From RGIG5472 sp051867615 (lineage in GTDB: Bacteria > Bacillota > Clostridia > Oscillospirales > Oscillospiraceae): a stretch of 13,634 nucleotides of DNA. The DNA is taken from NCBI GenBank assembly GCA_051867615.1, contig JBJDYU010000033.1:1-13634 (forward strand), given 5' to 3'. The position numbers and the translations under genes are program-made. The notes under the pieces are model-generated. The model was given only the letters and a program-made list of their open reading frames with translations, made no database searches and was not told the origin of the DNA. Position 1 is the stretch's first letter. Each line of letters opens with the position of its first letter. Shown here piece after piece: positions 6,168 to 12,849 of the stretch.

Positions 6168-7140
6168 GCCTGGGTTCCTCCTCCGCCGCTGCGGCGGTCT
6201 TTTTTGCTTTCTTTCTCCGCGGGAAAAGGGGCCGTCCGCTCTTCCTCCGTGCGCGCAGGAAACGCCACACGGCATAGAGGACCGCCGCCCAGAGGATGAG
6301 CTGCAGGAAATGCTCGCCCAGGAACAGGACAAGGCCCGCCGCGTCGTCCTTCAGCTCCTCCCAGGAACTGCCGAGGGCACGGAGGAAGCGCTGGCCGAAG
6401 GAATCCTTGGCTCCGGGGCTGTAGACGGAGGTCTCGCTCAGATAGAGCGTCACGGTGGAGTAGCTCACGCGGTTTTCAAGCACCCGCAGGGAGGAGGTGG
6501 CGCTGTCGATCTCGCTGCGGGTCTCGGTGAGCTGTTTTTCGATTTTCAGCACCTGCTCCAGATCCTCCGCCTGAGCCAGCAGCTCCACCAGCCGCTCCTC
6601 CTGGGCAGTCAGGTTTTTGATGCGGGCCTCCATGTCCACATACTGCAGCGTCACGTTCTCCGAATAGAGGCTCTGGTCAATGACGTTGCAGTGCTCCGAA
6701 AGACCGGAGAGGAAGCTCTGGAACTGCTCGCAGGGGACGCGCAGGACATAGCTGGCGCTGCGCCGCCCGCCGCCGTCGTAATAGGTGGAGGAGTAGTAGG
6801 AGCCGCCGCTGTTCTCGCTGCAGCTTTCGATGTACCCGCCGCAGTCTGTTAGGGCCTGCTGCACCGCGGCTATCGCCGCGTCATAGTCCAGCGTCTGGGC
6901 GTATACCTCTGCGGAGTAGATGAACTTCTCCGCCGGAGAGACCTCCGTGGCCAGGGCTTCGCCCTCCATGCCGAGACCATTGTCTGTGGCCATTTCGTAG
7001 TCGCCATAGCCATAGTCGCCGCCGGCGGTGGACATATCGGCACTCTCGTTAAAACTGCCGTTGCTTCCGCAGCCAGCGAGCAGGGTGAGCAGCAGCGTCA
7101 GCAGCATACCGATAGAGAGGACCTGTATCCGTCTTTTCAT
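6151..7140 (-). CDS. DUF4349 domain-containing lipoprotein with C-terminal membrane anchor
   Basis: A 329-residue exported protein. It has a lipoprotein signal peptide (KRR, hydrophobic core, LLAGC with lipidated C24), a low-complexity Gly/Tyr/Ser/Asp stretch (about 25-60), and a DUF4349 domain (about 70-300) with the typical opening KFIYSAEVYAQTLDY and closing SYSTVTLYL. A coiled coil covers about 170-222 (EARIKNLTAQEERL, then EQVLKIEKQL). A transmembrane helix lies at about 268-295, and a short Arg/Lys-rich tail probably faces the cytoplasm. It would thus be tethered at both ends. Function of the family is unknown; the layout suggests an envelope-associated structural or sensing role. AAGGAG precedes the start. 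It is the first gene of the operon with trmO. An unusual tract, SGGSYYSSTYYDGGG (111-125), interrupts the domain. Confidence 0.85.
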   Translation of the reverse strand: MKRRIQVLSIGMLLTLLLTLLAGCGSNGSFNESADMSTAGGDYGYGDYEMATDNGLGMEGEALATEVSPAEKFIYSAEVYAQTLDYDAAIAAVQQALTDCGGYIESCSENSGGSYYSSTYYDGGGRRSASYVLRVPCEQFQSFLSGLSEHCNVIDQSLYSENVTLQYVDMEARIKNLTAQEERLVELLAQAEDLEQVLKIEKQLTETRSEIDSATSSLRVLENRVSYSTVTLYLSETSVYSPGAKDSFGQRFLRALGSSWEELKDDAAGLVLFLGEHFLQLILWAAVLYAVWRFLRARRKSGRPLFPRRKKAKKTAAAAEEEPRHDGND

Positions 7141-7158
7141 GGTTGTTCTCCTTTCTCT

Positions 7159-7174
7159 GCCGCCCTGGGGCGGC
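7159..7174 (-). other. Hairpin just upstream of the DUF4349 gene RBS
   Basis: GCCGCCC and GGGCGGC form a 6-7 bp stem ending 5 nt before the AAGGAG site. It could hold or expose the RBS. No T-run follows. I could not find a convincing promoter for this operon between 7141 and 7250. Confidence 0.35.
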
Positions 7175-7250
7175 GCTTGCGGTTTTTGAAGCCTCTATCC
7201 ATACTCTCGCAAAAAAGGGGCGGATATGACGCGGCGGCAGGGAAAAATGT

Positions 7251-7283
7251 GCAAAAGGCGGCGGCGCGTGTAAGCGCCGCCGC
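7251..7283 (-). terminator. Terminator of the pyridoxal kinase gene
   Basis: A perfect 10-bp GC-rich stem (7258-7267 with 7274-7283, loop of 6) is followed on the minus strand by CTTTTGC, 14 nt past the kinase stop codon. Confidence 0.75.
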
Positions 7284-7297
7284 GCATGGGCGAGGGG

Positions 7298-8131
7298 CTA
7301 TTCCTCCAGCAGGCGGAGCAGCTCCGGCAGGGCGGTTTCGAATTTCACGCCGTACCAGTGGCTCTCGTCGCCGAGGGTGTTTTCGATGCTGCGGAGGGTG
7401 AAGTCCGCGGCGATGCGGGCGGCGTCGTACAGGTCCTTTCCGCGCAGCATACAGCCGGTGAAAGCGGAGGCGAACACGTCTCCCGTGCCGTGGCAGCGGC
7501 GGTCTACGCGCCTGTGGGCGTAATGGCGGCTGTAGCCGTCTGAGGCGACCATGACGCCGCTCTCCTCCGGCGCAAAGCCCACGCCTGTCAGCACCACGGC
7601 CCTGGCTCCCAGAGCGGAGAGCTTCCTGAGCAGCTCCGAGACGAAGGCCTCGTCGCAGCTCTCCCGGTAGGGCGTGCCGGTGAGGAGGCACGCCTCGGTG
7701 ACGTTGGGCAGGATTACGTCCGCCCCGGCGCAGAGCGCGGCCATCTCCCGCACAAAGGCGTCGTCAAAGCCCGCGTAGAGCCTGCCGTTGTCCGCCATGG
7801 CAGGATCCACCACCACGGCGGCCCCGGGACGGCCCAGCGTGGCGAAGATCTCCTTCACATAGGCCACCTGCCGGGCGCTGCCGAGATAGCCGGTGTAGAA
7901 CGCGTCGAAGCGGACGCCCTCCTGCCGCCAGTGCTCCGCGATGGCGGGCATATCCTCCGTCAGGTCCCGGAAGGTGTAGCCGGTGAAGCCGCCGGTGTGG
8001 GTGGACAGCACCGCCGAGGGCAGGATGCAGGTCTCAAAGCCGCAGGCGGAGAGGATGGGCAGGGCCACGGTCAGCGAGCACTGGCCGAGACAGGAGATAT
8101 CCTGAATGGAGAGGATCCGTTTGTAAGTCAT
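7298..8131 (-). CDS. pdxY: Pyridoxal/pyridoxamine kinase, PdxY/PdxK-type ribokinase fold
   Basis: Cytoplasmic ATP-dependent kinase predicted to phosphorylate pyridoxal or pyridoxamine for PLP salvage. The 277-residue product has the family opening KRILSIQDISCLGQCSLTVALPIL, shown here in part as ISCLGQCSLT (12-21), the THTGGF segment (44-49), DPAMADNG (109-116), the nucleotide region PNVTEA (142-147), LTGVG (181-185), and the anion-hole/catalytic motif HGTGD (D218 as base). The annotated start at 8131 has AAGGAG 8 nt upstream. The frame is open to 8275, but that extension passes through the promoter. The gene is monocistronic. Close relatives include ThiD-type HMP kinases, and the PdxY assignment rests on the opening motif; some clostridial enzymes of this group phosphorylate several pyridoxine vitamers. 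Confidence 0.85.
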   Translation of the reverse strand: MTYKRILSIQDISCLGQCSLTVALPILSACGFETCILPSAVLSTHTGGFTGYTFRDLTEDMPAIAEHWRQEGVRFDAFYTGYLGSARQVAYVKEIFATLGRPGAAVVVDPAMADNGRLYAGFDDAFVREMAALCAGADVILPNVTEACLLTGTPYRESCDEAFVSELLRKLSALGARAVVLTGVGFAPEESGVMVASDGYSRHYAHRRVDRRCHGTGDVFASAFTGCMLRGKDLYDAARIAADFTLRSIENTLGDESHWYGVKFETALPELLRLLEE

Positions 8132-8139
8132 GGGCGCTG

Positions 8140-8145
8140 CTCCTT
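8140..8145 (-). promoter_or_regulatory. RBS deciding the pdxY start
   Basis: AAGGAG lies 8 nt before ATG at 8131, ruling against the in-frame ATG at 8275. Confidence 0.75.
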
Positions 8146-8155
8146 GTACGCACTT

Positions 8156-8172
8156 GGGCGGCGAAGCCGCCC
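8156..8172 (-). other. Hairpin at the extreme 5' end of the pdxY mRNA
   Basis: A perfect 7-bp GGGCGGC/GCCGCCC stem with a TTC loop on the minus strand (GAA on the plus strand) begins within about 2 nt of the predicted transcription start (about 8174). Such 5'-terminal hairpins commonly protect mRNA from 5'-end-dependent decay. On the plus strand it is followed by TTTT and would resemble a weak terminator, but no plus-strand gene leads into it. Confidence 0.5.
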
Positions 8173-8180
8173 TTTTGGTC

Positions 8181-8209
8181 ATTGTAGCATAGTTCCTCCC
8201 GCCGCGCAA
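8181..8209 (-). promoter_or_regulatory. pdxY promoter
   Basis: Minus strand: -35 TTGCGC (3 of 6), 17-bp spacer, -10 TACAAT (5 of 6) preceded by TG-C (extended -10), which compensates for the weak -35. Confidence 0.7.
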
Positions 8210-8267
8210 GGCGGAGACGGCCCGAACGGGCGAACGCACCGAACGCCATCCTCCGCCCGGCGGCCAA

Positions 8268-8303
8268 TAAGACAAACGGAGAGCCGGCGCGCCGCGCCGG
8301 CTC
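8268..8303 (-). terminator. Terminator of the pst-phoU operon
   Basis: A perfect 10-bp stem (8281-8290 with 8294-8303, loop of 3) lies 15 nt past the phoU stop. The following minus-strand sequence TCTCCGTTTGTCTT is only moderately T-rich, so termination may be imperfect. Confidence 0.6.
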
Positions 8304-8318
8304 CCTTTATCCCGCTTT

Positions 8319-8972
8319 TTACCGCGTTTCTTCCTTCCGGTGCTGCCCGGTGATGGAGAACTCCACCCACTCCGCCACGTTCACCGCGTGGTCGCCGATG
8401 CGCTCGAGGTACTTCACGATCATCATCAGGTCGATGGCGTGTCCGCCCTCCTCCGGCTTCTCCGCAATGAGGGCGATGAGGGAGGCGCGGACCTGCATGA
8501 ACAGCTTATCTACCGTGTCGTCCTCCCGGATGACCTGTTCCGCCAGGGCCATGTCCTGCCGGAGATAGGCCTCCACGCTCTCTGTCACCATGTGGATGAC
8601 GGTCCGGGCCATGTCCGCCAGAGGGCCGCGCTCCGGGATGGGGCGGCCGGAGGCGTGGGCGGCGATCTCCGCGATGTCGGCGGCCTGGTCGCCGATGCGC
8701 TCCATATCCGTGATCATCTTCAGTGCCGCGGAGATCTGCCGCAGGTCCCGGGCCACGGGCTGCTGGCGCAGCAAAAGCCGCAGGCACAGCGCCTCGATGC
8801 TCCGCTCCAGACGGTCGATCTCCTCCTCCAGCGCATCTACGCGGCCCAGCATGGAGGCGTCCGCCTGAAGCAGGGCCTTCACCGCCGCGGCGATGGACTC
8901 CTCGCAGAGAGCGCCGAGGGATGTCAGCTGCCGGTGCAGCTCCTGCAGTTCTTCGTCAAATTTGTTTCTCAT
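8319..8972 (-). CDS. phoU: Phosphate-specific transport system accessory protein PhoU
   Basis: Cytoplasmic negative regulator that links Pst transporter activity to the Pho sensor kinase and limits phosphate uptake. The 217-residue all-helical protein contains the two tandem PhoU domains, each with the metal-binding E-x-x-R-x-G-D motif: DMERIGDQAADIAE (89-102) and LERIGDHAVNVAEW (189-202). GGGAGG lies 8 nt before the start. The start ATG overlaps the pstB stop by one base (TAATG), so translation is coupled to pstB. It is the last gene of the operon. No PhoR- or PhoP-like partner is encoded in the window. Confidence 0.97.
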   Translation of the reverse strand: MRNKFDEELQELHRQLTSLGALCEESIAAAVKALLQADASMLGRVDALEEEIDRLERSIEALCLRLLLRQQPVARDLRQISAALKMITDMERIGDQAADIAEIAAHASGRPIPERGPLADMARTVIHMVTESVEAYLRQDMALAEQVIREDDTVDKLFMQVRASLIALIAEKPEEGGHAIDLMMIVKYLERIGDHAVNVAEWVEFSITGQHRKEETR

Positions 8973-9733
8973 TAGCCGAACCTCCCCGTGATGTAGTCCT
9001 CTGTCCGCTTGTCGGAGGGCATGGAGAACAGCCTCTCCGTGTCGCCGAACTCCACCAGCTCTCCCAGCAGGAAGAACGCGGTCTTGTCGGAGACGCGGGC
9101 AGCCTGCTGCATATTGTGAGTCACCATGACGATGGTGTATGTTTCCTTCAGCTCGAGGGCCAGATCCTCAATCTTGGAGGTGGAGATGGGGTCCAGGGCG
9201 CTGGTGGCCTCGTCCATCAGCAGGACCTCCGGCTTCACCGCCAGCGCCCGGGCGATGCACAGGCGCTGCTGCTGGCCGCCGGAGAGGCCCAGCGCGGATT
9301 TTTTCAGCCGGTCCTTTACCTCGTCCCAGATGGCGGCGGCGCGGAGGGATTCCTCCACCAGCTGATCCAGCTGCGCACGGTTTCGCAGGCCGTGGGTACG
9401 GGGGCCGTAGGCCACGTTGTCGTAGATGGACATGGGGAAGGGATTGGGCTTCTGGAACACCATGCCGATCTGCCTGCGGAGCTGCGTCACGTCCTGCTCC
9501 GGGGCGTAGATCTCCCGGCCGTGGAAGGTGAGGGAGCCGGTGACGCGGGCGCCCGGGATGAGGTCGTTCATGCGGTTGATGGTGCGCAGGAAGGTGGATT
9601 TACCGCAGCCGGAGGGGCCGATGAGGGCGGTCACCTTGTTGGCGGGTATGTCGATGTTGATATCCTTCAGGGCGTGGGTCTCGCCGTAGTAGAAGTCCAG
9701 CCCCTTGGCGGAAAGAATGATATTGTCAGCCAT
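8972..9733 (-). CDS. pstB: Phosphate ABC transporter ATP-binding protein PstB
   Basis: ATPase that powers phosphate import on the inner face of the membrane. The 253-residue product has every ABC element: Walker A GPSGCGKST (39-47), Q-loop (Q94 in MVFQKPNPFPMSIYDN), signature LSGGQQQR (150-157), Walker B VLLMDEATSALD (170-181) and switch histidine H206 (VTHN). The NPFPMSIYDNVAYG stretch is characteristic of PstB. The frame is open far upstream to 10225, but that part runs through repeat copy B and the pstA shadow; the start at 9733 has GAAAGGA 7 nt before it. It follows pstA after a 176-nt gap, unusually long for this operon, filled almost completely by the repeat. One-base overlap with phoU. 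Confidence 0.98.
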   Translation of the reverse strand: MADNIILSAKGLDFYYGETHALKDINIDIPANKVTALIGPSGCGKSTFLRTINRMNDLIPGARVTGSLTFHGREIYAPEQDVTQLRRQIGMVFQKPNPFPMSIYDNVAYGPRTHGLRNRAQLDQLVEESLRAAAIWDEVKDRLKKSALGLSGGQQQRLCIARALAVKPEVLLMDEATSALDPISTSKIEDLALELKETYTIVMVTHNMQQAARVSDKTAFFLLGELVEFGDTERLFSMPSDKRTEDYITGRFG

Positions 9734-9740
9734 TGGCGTA

Positions 9741-9747
9741 TCCTTTC
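9741..9747 (-). promoter_or_regulatory. RBS deciding the pstB start
   Basis: GAAAGGA lies 7 nt before ATG at 9733. It immediately abuts the end of repeat copy B (9748), so pstB keeps its own RBS outside the repeat. Confidence 0.75.
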
Positions 9748-9912
9748 TCATACTATTTTCCAATAAAAAGCAGACACTTTTTATTGGAAAGGCGCCGCTG
9801 AAAGCGTCGCCCATCTGCGCTAAGAGCGCAGATGCCGTCTGATGCAGACTCCGACGCGCTGACGCGCTATGAAAAGTAGGCTTTGCCCACTTTTCATGGG
9901 AGTCTGGTATCA
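9748..9912 (+). repeat. Structured intergenic repeat, copy B, inside the pst operon
   Basis: A 165-bp element, same family as copy A but with its internal order in the opposite orientation. Ends TCATAC and GTATCA. Structure: perfect 14-bp AT-rich hairpin (9757-9770 with 9777-9790); GC hairpin 9791-9811 with one mismatch; perfect 10-bp hairpin (9812-9821 with 9825-9834, loop AAG); 5-bp GTCTG/CAGAC hairpin (9837-9849); an 8-bp closing stem (9845-9852 with 9899-9906) around a GCGC/GCGC hairpin and a 9+3 bp hairpin (9869-9881 with 9885-9897). The 9837-9849 hairpin and the closing stem share bases and are mutually exclusive. The right end contains the pstA stop codon (9910-9912). No ORF and no target-site duplication seen. 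Confidence 0.78.
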
Positions 9913-10770
9913 CTTCTTCAGTTTCCTGCCGGCCAGACCTGCGGCCAGATTGATGACGATGGTCAGCGCCAGCAGGATGACGGCGATGGCAAAGGCGGTG
10001 TCCATGTCCGCCCGCTCCTTGGCGTAGATGTACAGGGCGGCGGAGAGGGTTGCGCCGGAGGCCTTGCCCACCATGGCCGGGGCGAAATTCTGCATGGAGG
10101 TGGAGAGGCCCGCGGTGTACAGCAGCACGGCGGACTCGCCCACCACCCGGCCGATGGCCAGAATGCAGCCGGTAACAATGCCGTCGATGGAGGAGGGCAG
10201 GACCACGGTGCGGATCATGTGCCACTTGCCGCTGCCAAGGCCCAGAGAGCCCTCCCGGTAGCTCTGGGGCACGGTTTTGAGACTCTCCTGCGTGGTGCGG
10301 ATGATGGTGGGCAGGACCATGATGACCAGCGTCAGGGACCCGGCCAGCAGCGTCTTTTGCAGCCGCAGGGCGGTGCAGAAGATGATGACGCCCACCAGGG
10401 CGTAGATGATGGAGGGGATGCCGGCCAGGGTCTCGGTGGCAAATTCGATGACAGCCACCAGCCGCTTGTTCCGGGCGTACTCCGTCAGGTAGATGGCGGC
10501 GCCCACGCCCAGAGGCAGGGCAATAAGCAGCGACAGCAGAATGACGAACAGGGTGTTGAGGATGCTGGGCAGGATGCCCACGGTGCCTTTCAGGATGCTC
10601 TCCTCGGTGCTCAAAAGCGTCCAGCTCACATGGGGCAGGCCCCGGATGAGGATGGTGCCGATGAGAAAGAGCAGCAGCGCCACGGTGAGGCCTGCGCTGA
10701 GGTACAAAAGCAGGTGCCCGGCGATGTCATAGGCCCGCCGCCGGGGGCTGAGGGCGTTTTTGCGTTTCAT
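9910..10770 (-). CDS. pstA: Phosphate ABC transporter permease PstA
   Basis: Membrane subunit that forms the phosphate channel with PstC. The 286-residue product has about six transmembrane segments (one at about 18-42, the rest between about 66 and 282) and the permease EAA-type cytoplasmic loop for PstB contact, YREGSLGLGSGKWHMIRTVV (171-190). The segment ETLAGIPSIIYALVG (113-127) is conserved in PstA/PstC. Its RBS AAGGAG lies within the 3' end of pstC and only 4 nt separate the two genes. The stop codon TGA coincides with the end of repeat copy B, so the insertion may have set or preserved the C-terminus; the GRKLKK ending looks natural for the family. Confidence 0.97.
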   Translation of the reverse strand: MKRKNALSPRRRAYDIAGHLLLYLSAGLTVALLLFLIGTILIRGLPHVSWTLLSTEESILKGTVGILPSILNTLFVILLSLLIALPLGVGAAIYLTEYARNKRLVAVIEFATETLAGIPSIIYALVGVIIFCTALRLQKTLLAGSLTLVIMVLPTIIRTTQESLKTVPQSYREGSLGLGSGKWHMIRTVVLPSSIDGIVTGCILAIGRVVGESAVLLYTAGLSTSMQNFAPAMVGKASGATLSAALYIYAKERADMDTAFAIAVILLALTIVINLAAGLAGRKLKK

Positions 10771-10774
10771 AGGC

Positions 10775-11737
10775 TTACTTCTCCTTGTCCCGCTTGAGCA
10801 CCAGATTCAGAAACACGTTGATGAGCATGATGAACAGAAACAGCACCAGACCGATGGAGAACAGGGCCTGCCGCTGCAGGCTCCCCTCGGCGGAGTAGTT
10901 CATCTCAACGGCGATGCCGGTGGTCAGGAAGCGGACGCTTTTGAACAGGGAGGGCATATTGGCCACGTTGCCGGCCACCATCAATATCGCCATGGCCTCG
11001 CCGATGGCCCGGCCGATGCCCAGCACCACCGCCGCGGCCACGCCGCTTTTCGCGGCGGGAGCGGAGACGCGGAAATAGGTCTCCAGCTCCGTGGCTCCCA
11101 GAGCCAGACTGGCCTCCTCGTATTCCCGGGGCACCGCCGCGAGAGCGGTCTCGGAGACGTTGATGATGGAGGGCAGGATCATCACCGCCAGCACGATGAT
11201 GGCGGCCAGCAGGCTGTCTCCGGCGGGCAGGTCAAAGGCCTTGCGCAATGCGGGGACCAGCACCAGCATACCAACCAGGCCGTAGACCACCGAGGGGATG
11301 CCGGCCAGCAGGCTCACAGCGGGGCGGATCAGGGCCGCCACCCGGGGGGAGGCTACTTTCGCCAGATACACGGCGGTGAAAAAGCCGATGGGCACGCCGA
11401 TGACGATGGCCCCGGCGGTGCCGTAGACGGAGGTCAGGATCATGGGCAGGATGCCGAACTGGGGGTCGGTGGCGCTGGTGGAGGCCCAGGTCCTGCCAAA
11501 GAGGAAGTCGATCAGGCCGATCTCCCGGATGGCGGGCAGGCCGGAAATGATGAGGTAGACGGAGATGAGCAGGACGAAGGCCACCGCCACCAGGCCGCAG
11601 AGGAGGAAGATCATCTGCATGAACGTCTCGGCGGGCTTCAGGCCGCCGGGGCGGAGGGGCCTTCTGGGGGCGGAGCGCTGCTCCTCAGCCGCCCCGGCGA
11701 CGCCGGAGCAGGGCAGAGCGTTGGATGATGCTTTCAT
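10775..11737 (-). CDS. pstC: Phosphate ABC transporter permease PstC
   Basis: Second channel subunit of the phosphate importer. The 320-residue product has an N-terminal cytoplasmic tail rich in Ala, Pro and Arg (1-38), a first transmembrane segment at about 42-66, the periplasmic stretch with DPQFGILPMI (91-100), then five more membrane segments. SLLAGIPSVVYGLVG (142-156) and the EAA-type loop EEASLALGATELETYFRV (207-224) are characteristic. RIGEA-type motif appears as GIGRAIGEAMAI (240-251). GAAAGG lies about 8 nt before the start. It follows pstS after 138 nt that contain a strong stem-loop. Confidence 0.97.
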   Translation of the reverse strand: MKASSNALPCSGVAGAAEEQRSAPRRPLRPGGLKPAETFMQMIFLLCGLVAVAFVLLISVYLIISGLPAIREIGLIDFLFGRTWASTSATDPQFGILPMILTSVYGTAGAIVIGVPIGFFTAVYLAKVASPRVAALIRPAVSLLAGIPSVVYGLVGMLVLVPALRKAFDLPAGDSLLAAIIVLAVMILPSIINVSETALAAVPREYEEASLALGATELETYFRVSAPAAKSGVAAAVVLGIGRAIGEAMAILMVAGNVANMPSLFKSVRFLTTGIAVEMNYSAEGSLQRQALFSIGLVLFLFIMLINVFLNLVLKRDKEK

Positions 11738-11797
11738 AGGCGCAACCTTTCTTTACCGAAGATGGGACGATTCCGCTGCCGCGAAAACCGCTGTTCA

Positions 11798-11846
11798 CGG
11801 CAGCTGCCCCAGAGCGCGCGCCTATGGCGCGCACTTGGGGCTGCCG
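11798..11846 (-). other. Long stem-loop between pstS and pstC
   Basis: CGGCAG and CTGCCG (11841-11846 with 11798-11803), CCCCA/TGGGG (11807-11811 with 11836-11840) and GCGCGCC/GGCGCGC (11816-11822 with 11826-11832) stack into one hairpin of about 18 bp, with a 3-nt bulge, an internal loop and a 3-nt apical loop. No T-run follows on the minus strand, so it is more likely an mRNA 3'-end stabiliser or partial attenuator that lets pstS be expressed above pstCAB. It shows no sequence match to repeat copies A and B. Confidence 0.55.
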
Positions 11847-11875
11847 CAAGAAAGTGGATAGTCGTATGTGGTTCC

Positions 11876-12733
11876 TTACTGGGGATAGACGGCGCCGGCG
11901 GCGGTGATGTACTCGGCGACGTCAGCGCTCAGAGCGAAGTCCAGGAAGGCCTGGGCGGCGGGGCTGAGCTCGACGCCCTCCTTGGTGACCATGACGAAGG
12001 GACGCTGGATATCATAGCTGCCGTCCTTGACGGTGCCCTCGGTGCACTCCACGCCGTTGACGTTCACGGCCTTCACGCTGTCGCCCACGCTGGAGAGGGA
12101 AGCGTAGCCGATGCCGTTGGGGTTGGAGGCCACGTTACCGATGATGTCGCCGGTGGAGGAGTACTCGTTGGTGTAGGCGCAGGCGTCCACAACGCCCACG
12201 ATCTCCTCGAACGCGCCGCGGGTGCCGGAGCCGGCCTCACGGCCGTACACCGCGATGGGAGCGTCCTCGCCGCCGAGGTCCTTCCAGTTGCTGATCTCGC
12301 CGGTGAAGATCTGGGCGATCTGCTCCACGGTCAGGTCAGCGACAGGGTTGCTGGGGTTGACCACGATGGCCACGCCGTCCAGCGCCACCACATAGCCCAC
12401 AGCGCCGTTGGCTTTTTCCTCGTCCTTCAGCTCACGGCTGGAAAGGCCGATGTCGCAGGTGCCGGCCAGAACGGCTTCGATGCCGGAGCCGGAACCGGTG
12501 CCGGAGTAGTTCACAGTCACGCCGCTCTCCACGCCCTTGAAGGCTTCGATGAGAGCGCCCATGACCTTCTCCATGGAGGTGGAGCCGTCGGTGAGAACGG
12601 TGCCGCTCAGGACTTCCTCCTGAACGTCTTCTTCGCCGTCGGTGGGCTGGTCGGCGTCATCCGCCGCGCCGCAGCCGGCCAGCAGGGACAGGGCCATCAC
12701 GGCCGCAAGTGCAAGAGTAAAAAGCTTTTTCAT
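11876..12733 (-). CDS. pstS: Phosphate-binding lipoprotein PstS
   Basis: Cell-surface solute-binding protein that captures inorganic phosphate and delivers it to PstCA. The 285-residue product starts with a lipoprotein signal peptide (MKKLFTLALA, lipobox LLAGC, C21), then an acidic linker (23-40), then the periplasmic-binding domain. Phosphate-contacting loops are visible: LTDGSTSM (47-54), SGTGSGSG (77-84), IGLSSRELKDEE (95-106, with conserved SR) and GREAGSGTRGAF (164-175). AAGGAG lies 8 nt before the start. It is the first gene of pstSCAB-phoU and probably the most abundant product. The region upstream has repeats resembling a Pho box and a weak -10, consistent with phosphate-starvation control. 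Confidence 0.97.
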   Translation of the reverse strand: MKKLFTLALAAVMALSLLAGCGAADDADQPTDGEEDVQEEVLSGTVLTDGSTSMEKVMGALIEAFKGVESGVTVNYSGTGSGSGIEAVLAGTCDIGLSSRELKDEEKANGAVGYVVALDGVAIVVNPSNPVADLTVEQIAQIFTGEISNWKDLGGEDAPIAVYGREAGSGTRGAFEEIVGVVDACAYTNEYSSTGDIIGNVASNPNGIGYASLSSVGDSVKAVNVNGVECTEGTVKDGSYDIQRPFVMVTKEGVELSPAAQAFLDFALSADVAEYITAAGAVYPQ

Positions 12734-12765
12734 CGTTGTTTCTCCTTTTCGAAACGGTTTTGTGT

Positions 12766-12847
12766 AGGATATGGTTTCTTGCCACGGCTTTGATGTTAGC
12801 CCCCGAAGGTAAAAAGCAAAACCAGGTTTCAGTAAAACCTTTGTTAA
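12766..12847 (-). promoter_or_regulatory. Putative phosphate-regulated promoter region of pstS with candidate Pho box
   Basis: Minus strand: TTAACA (12842-12847) and TTTACT (12831-12836) are direct repeats separated by 5 nt (11-bp period), similar to the TT-A/T/C-ACA repeats bound by Bacillus PhoP. A possible -10 TATCCT (12766-12771) lacks a consensus -35 (ATCAAA), as expected for an activator-dependent promoter. The repeats sit about 70-90 bp upstream of the predicted start, farther than usual, so the assignment is tentative. Confidence 0.3.
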
Positions 12848-12849
12848 AT

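Noticed and set aside
6168..6332. N-terminal 55-residue extension of TrmO
   Set aside because: It is low-complexity shadow of the lipoprotein gene. TrmO homology begins soon after 6167, which has a GGAGGAGG site.
8156..8176. Plus-strand terminator reading of the GGGCGGC hairpin followed by TTTT
   Set aside because: No plus-strand gene precedes it. Its position at the predicted pdxY transcription start fits a minus-strand leader hairpin better.
9734..10225. N-terminal extension of PstB that would fuse it across the repeat into pstA
   Set aside because: The extension is out-of-frame pstA sequence plus the repeat. The PstB homology starts at 9733, which has its own RBS.
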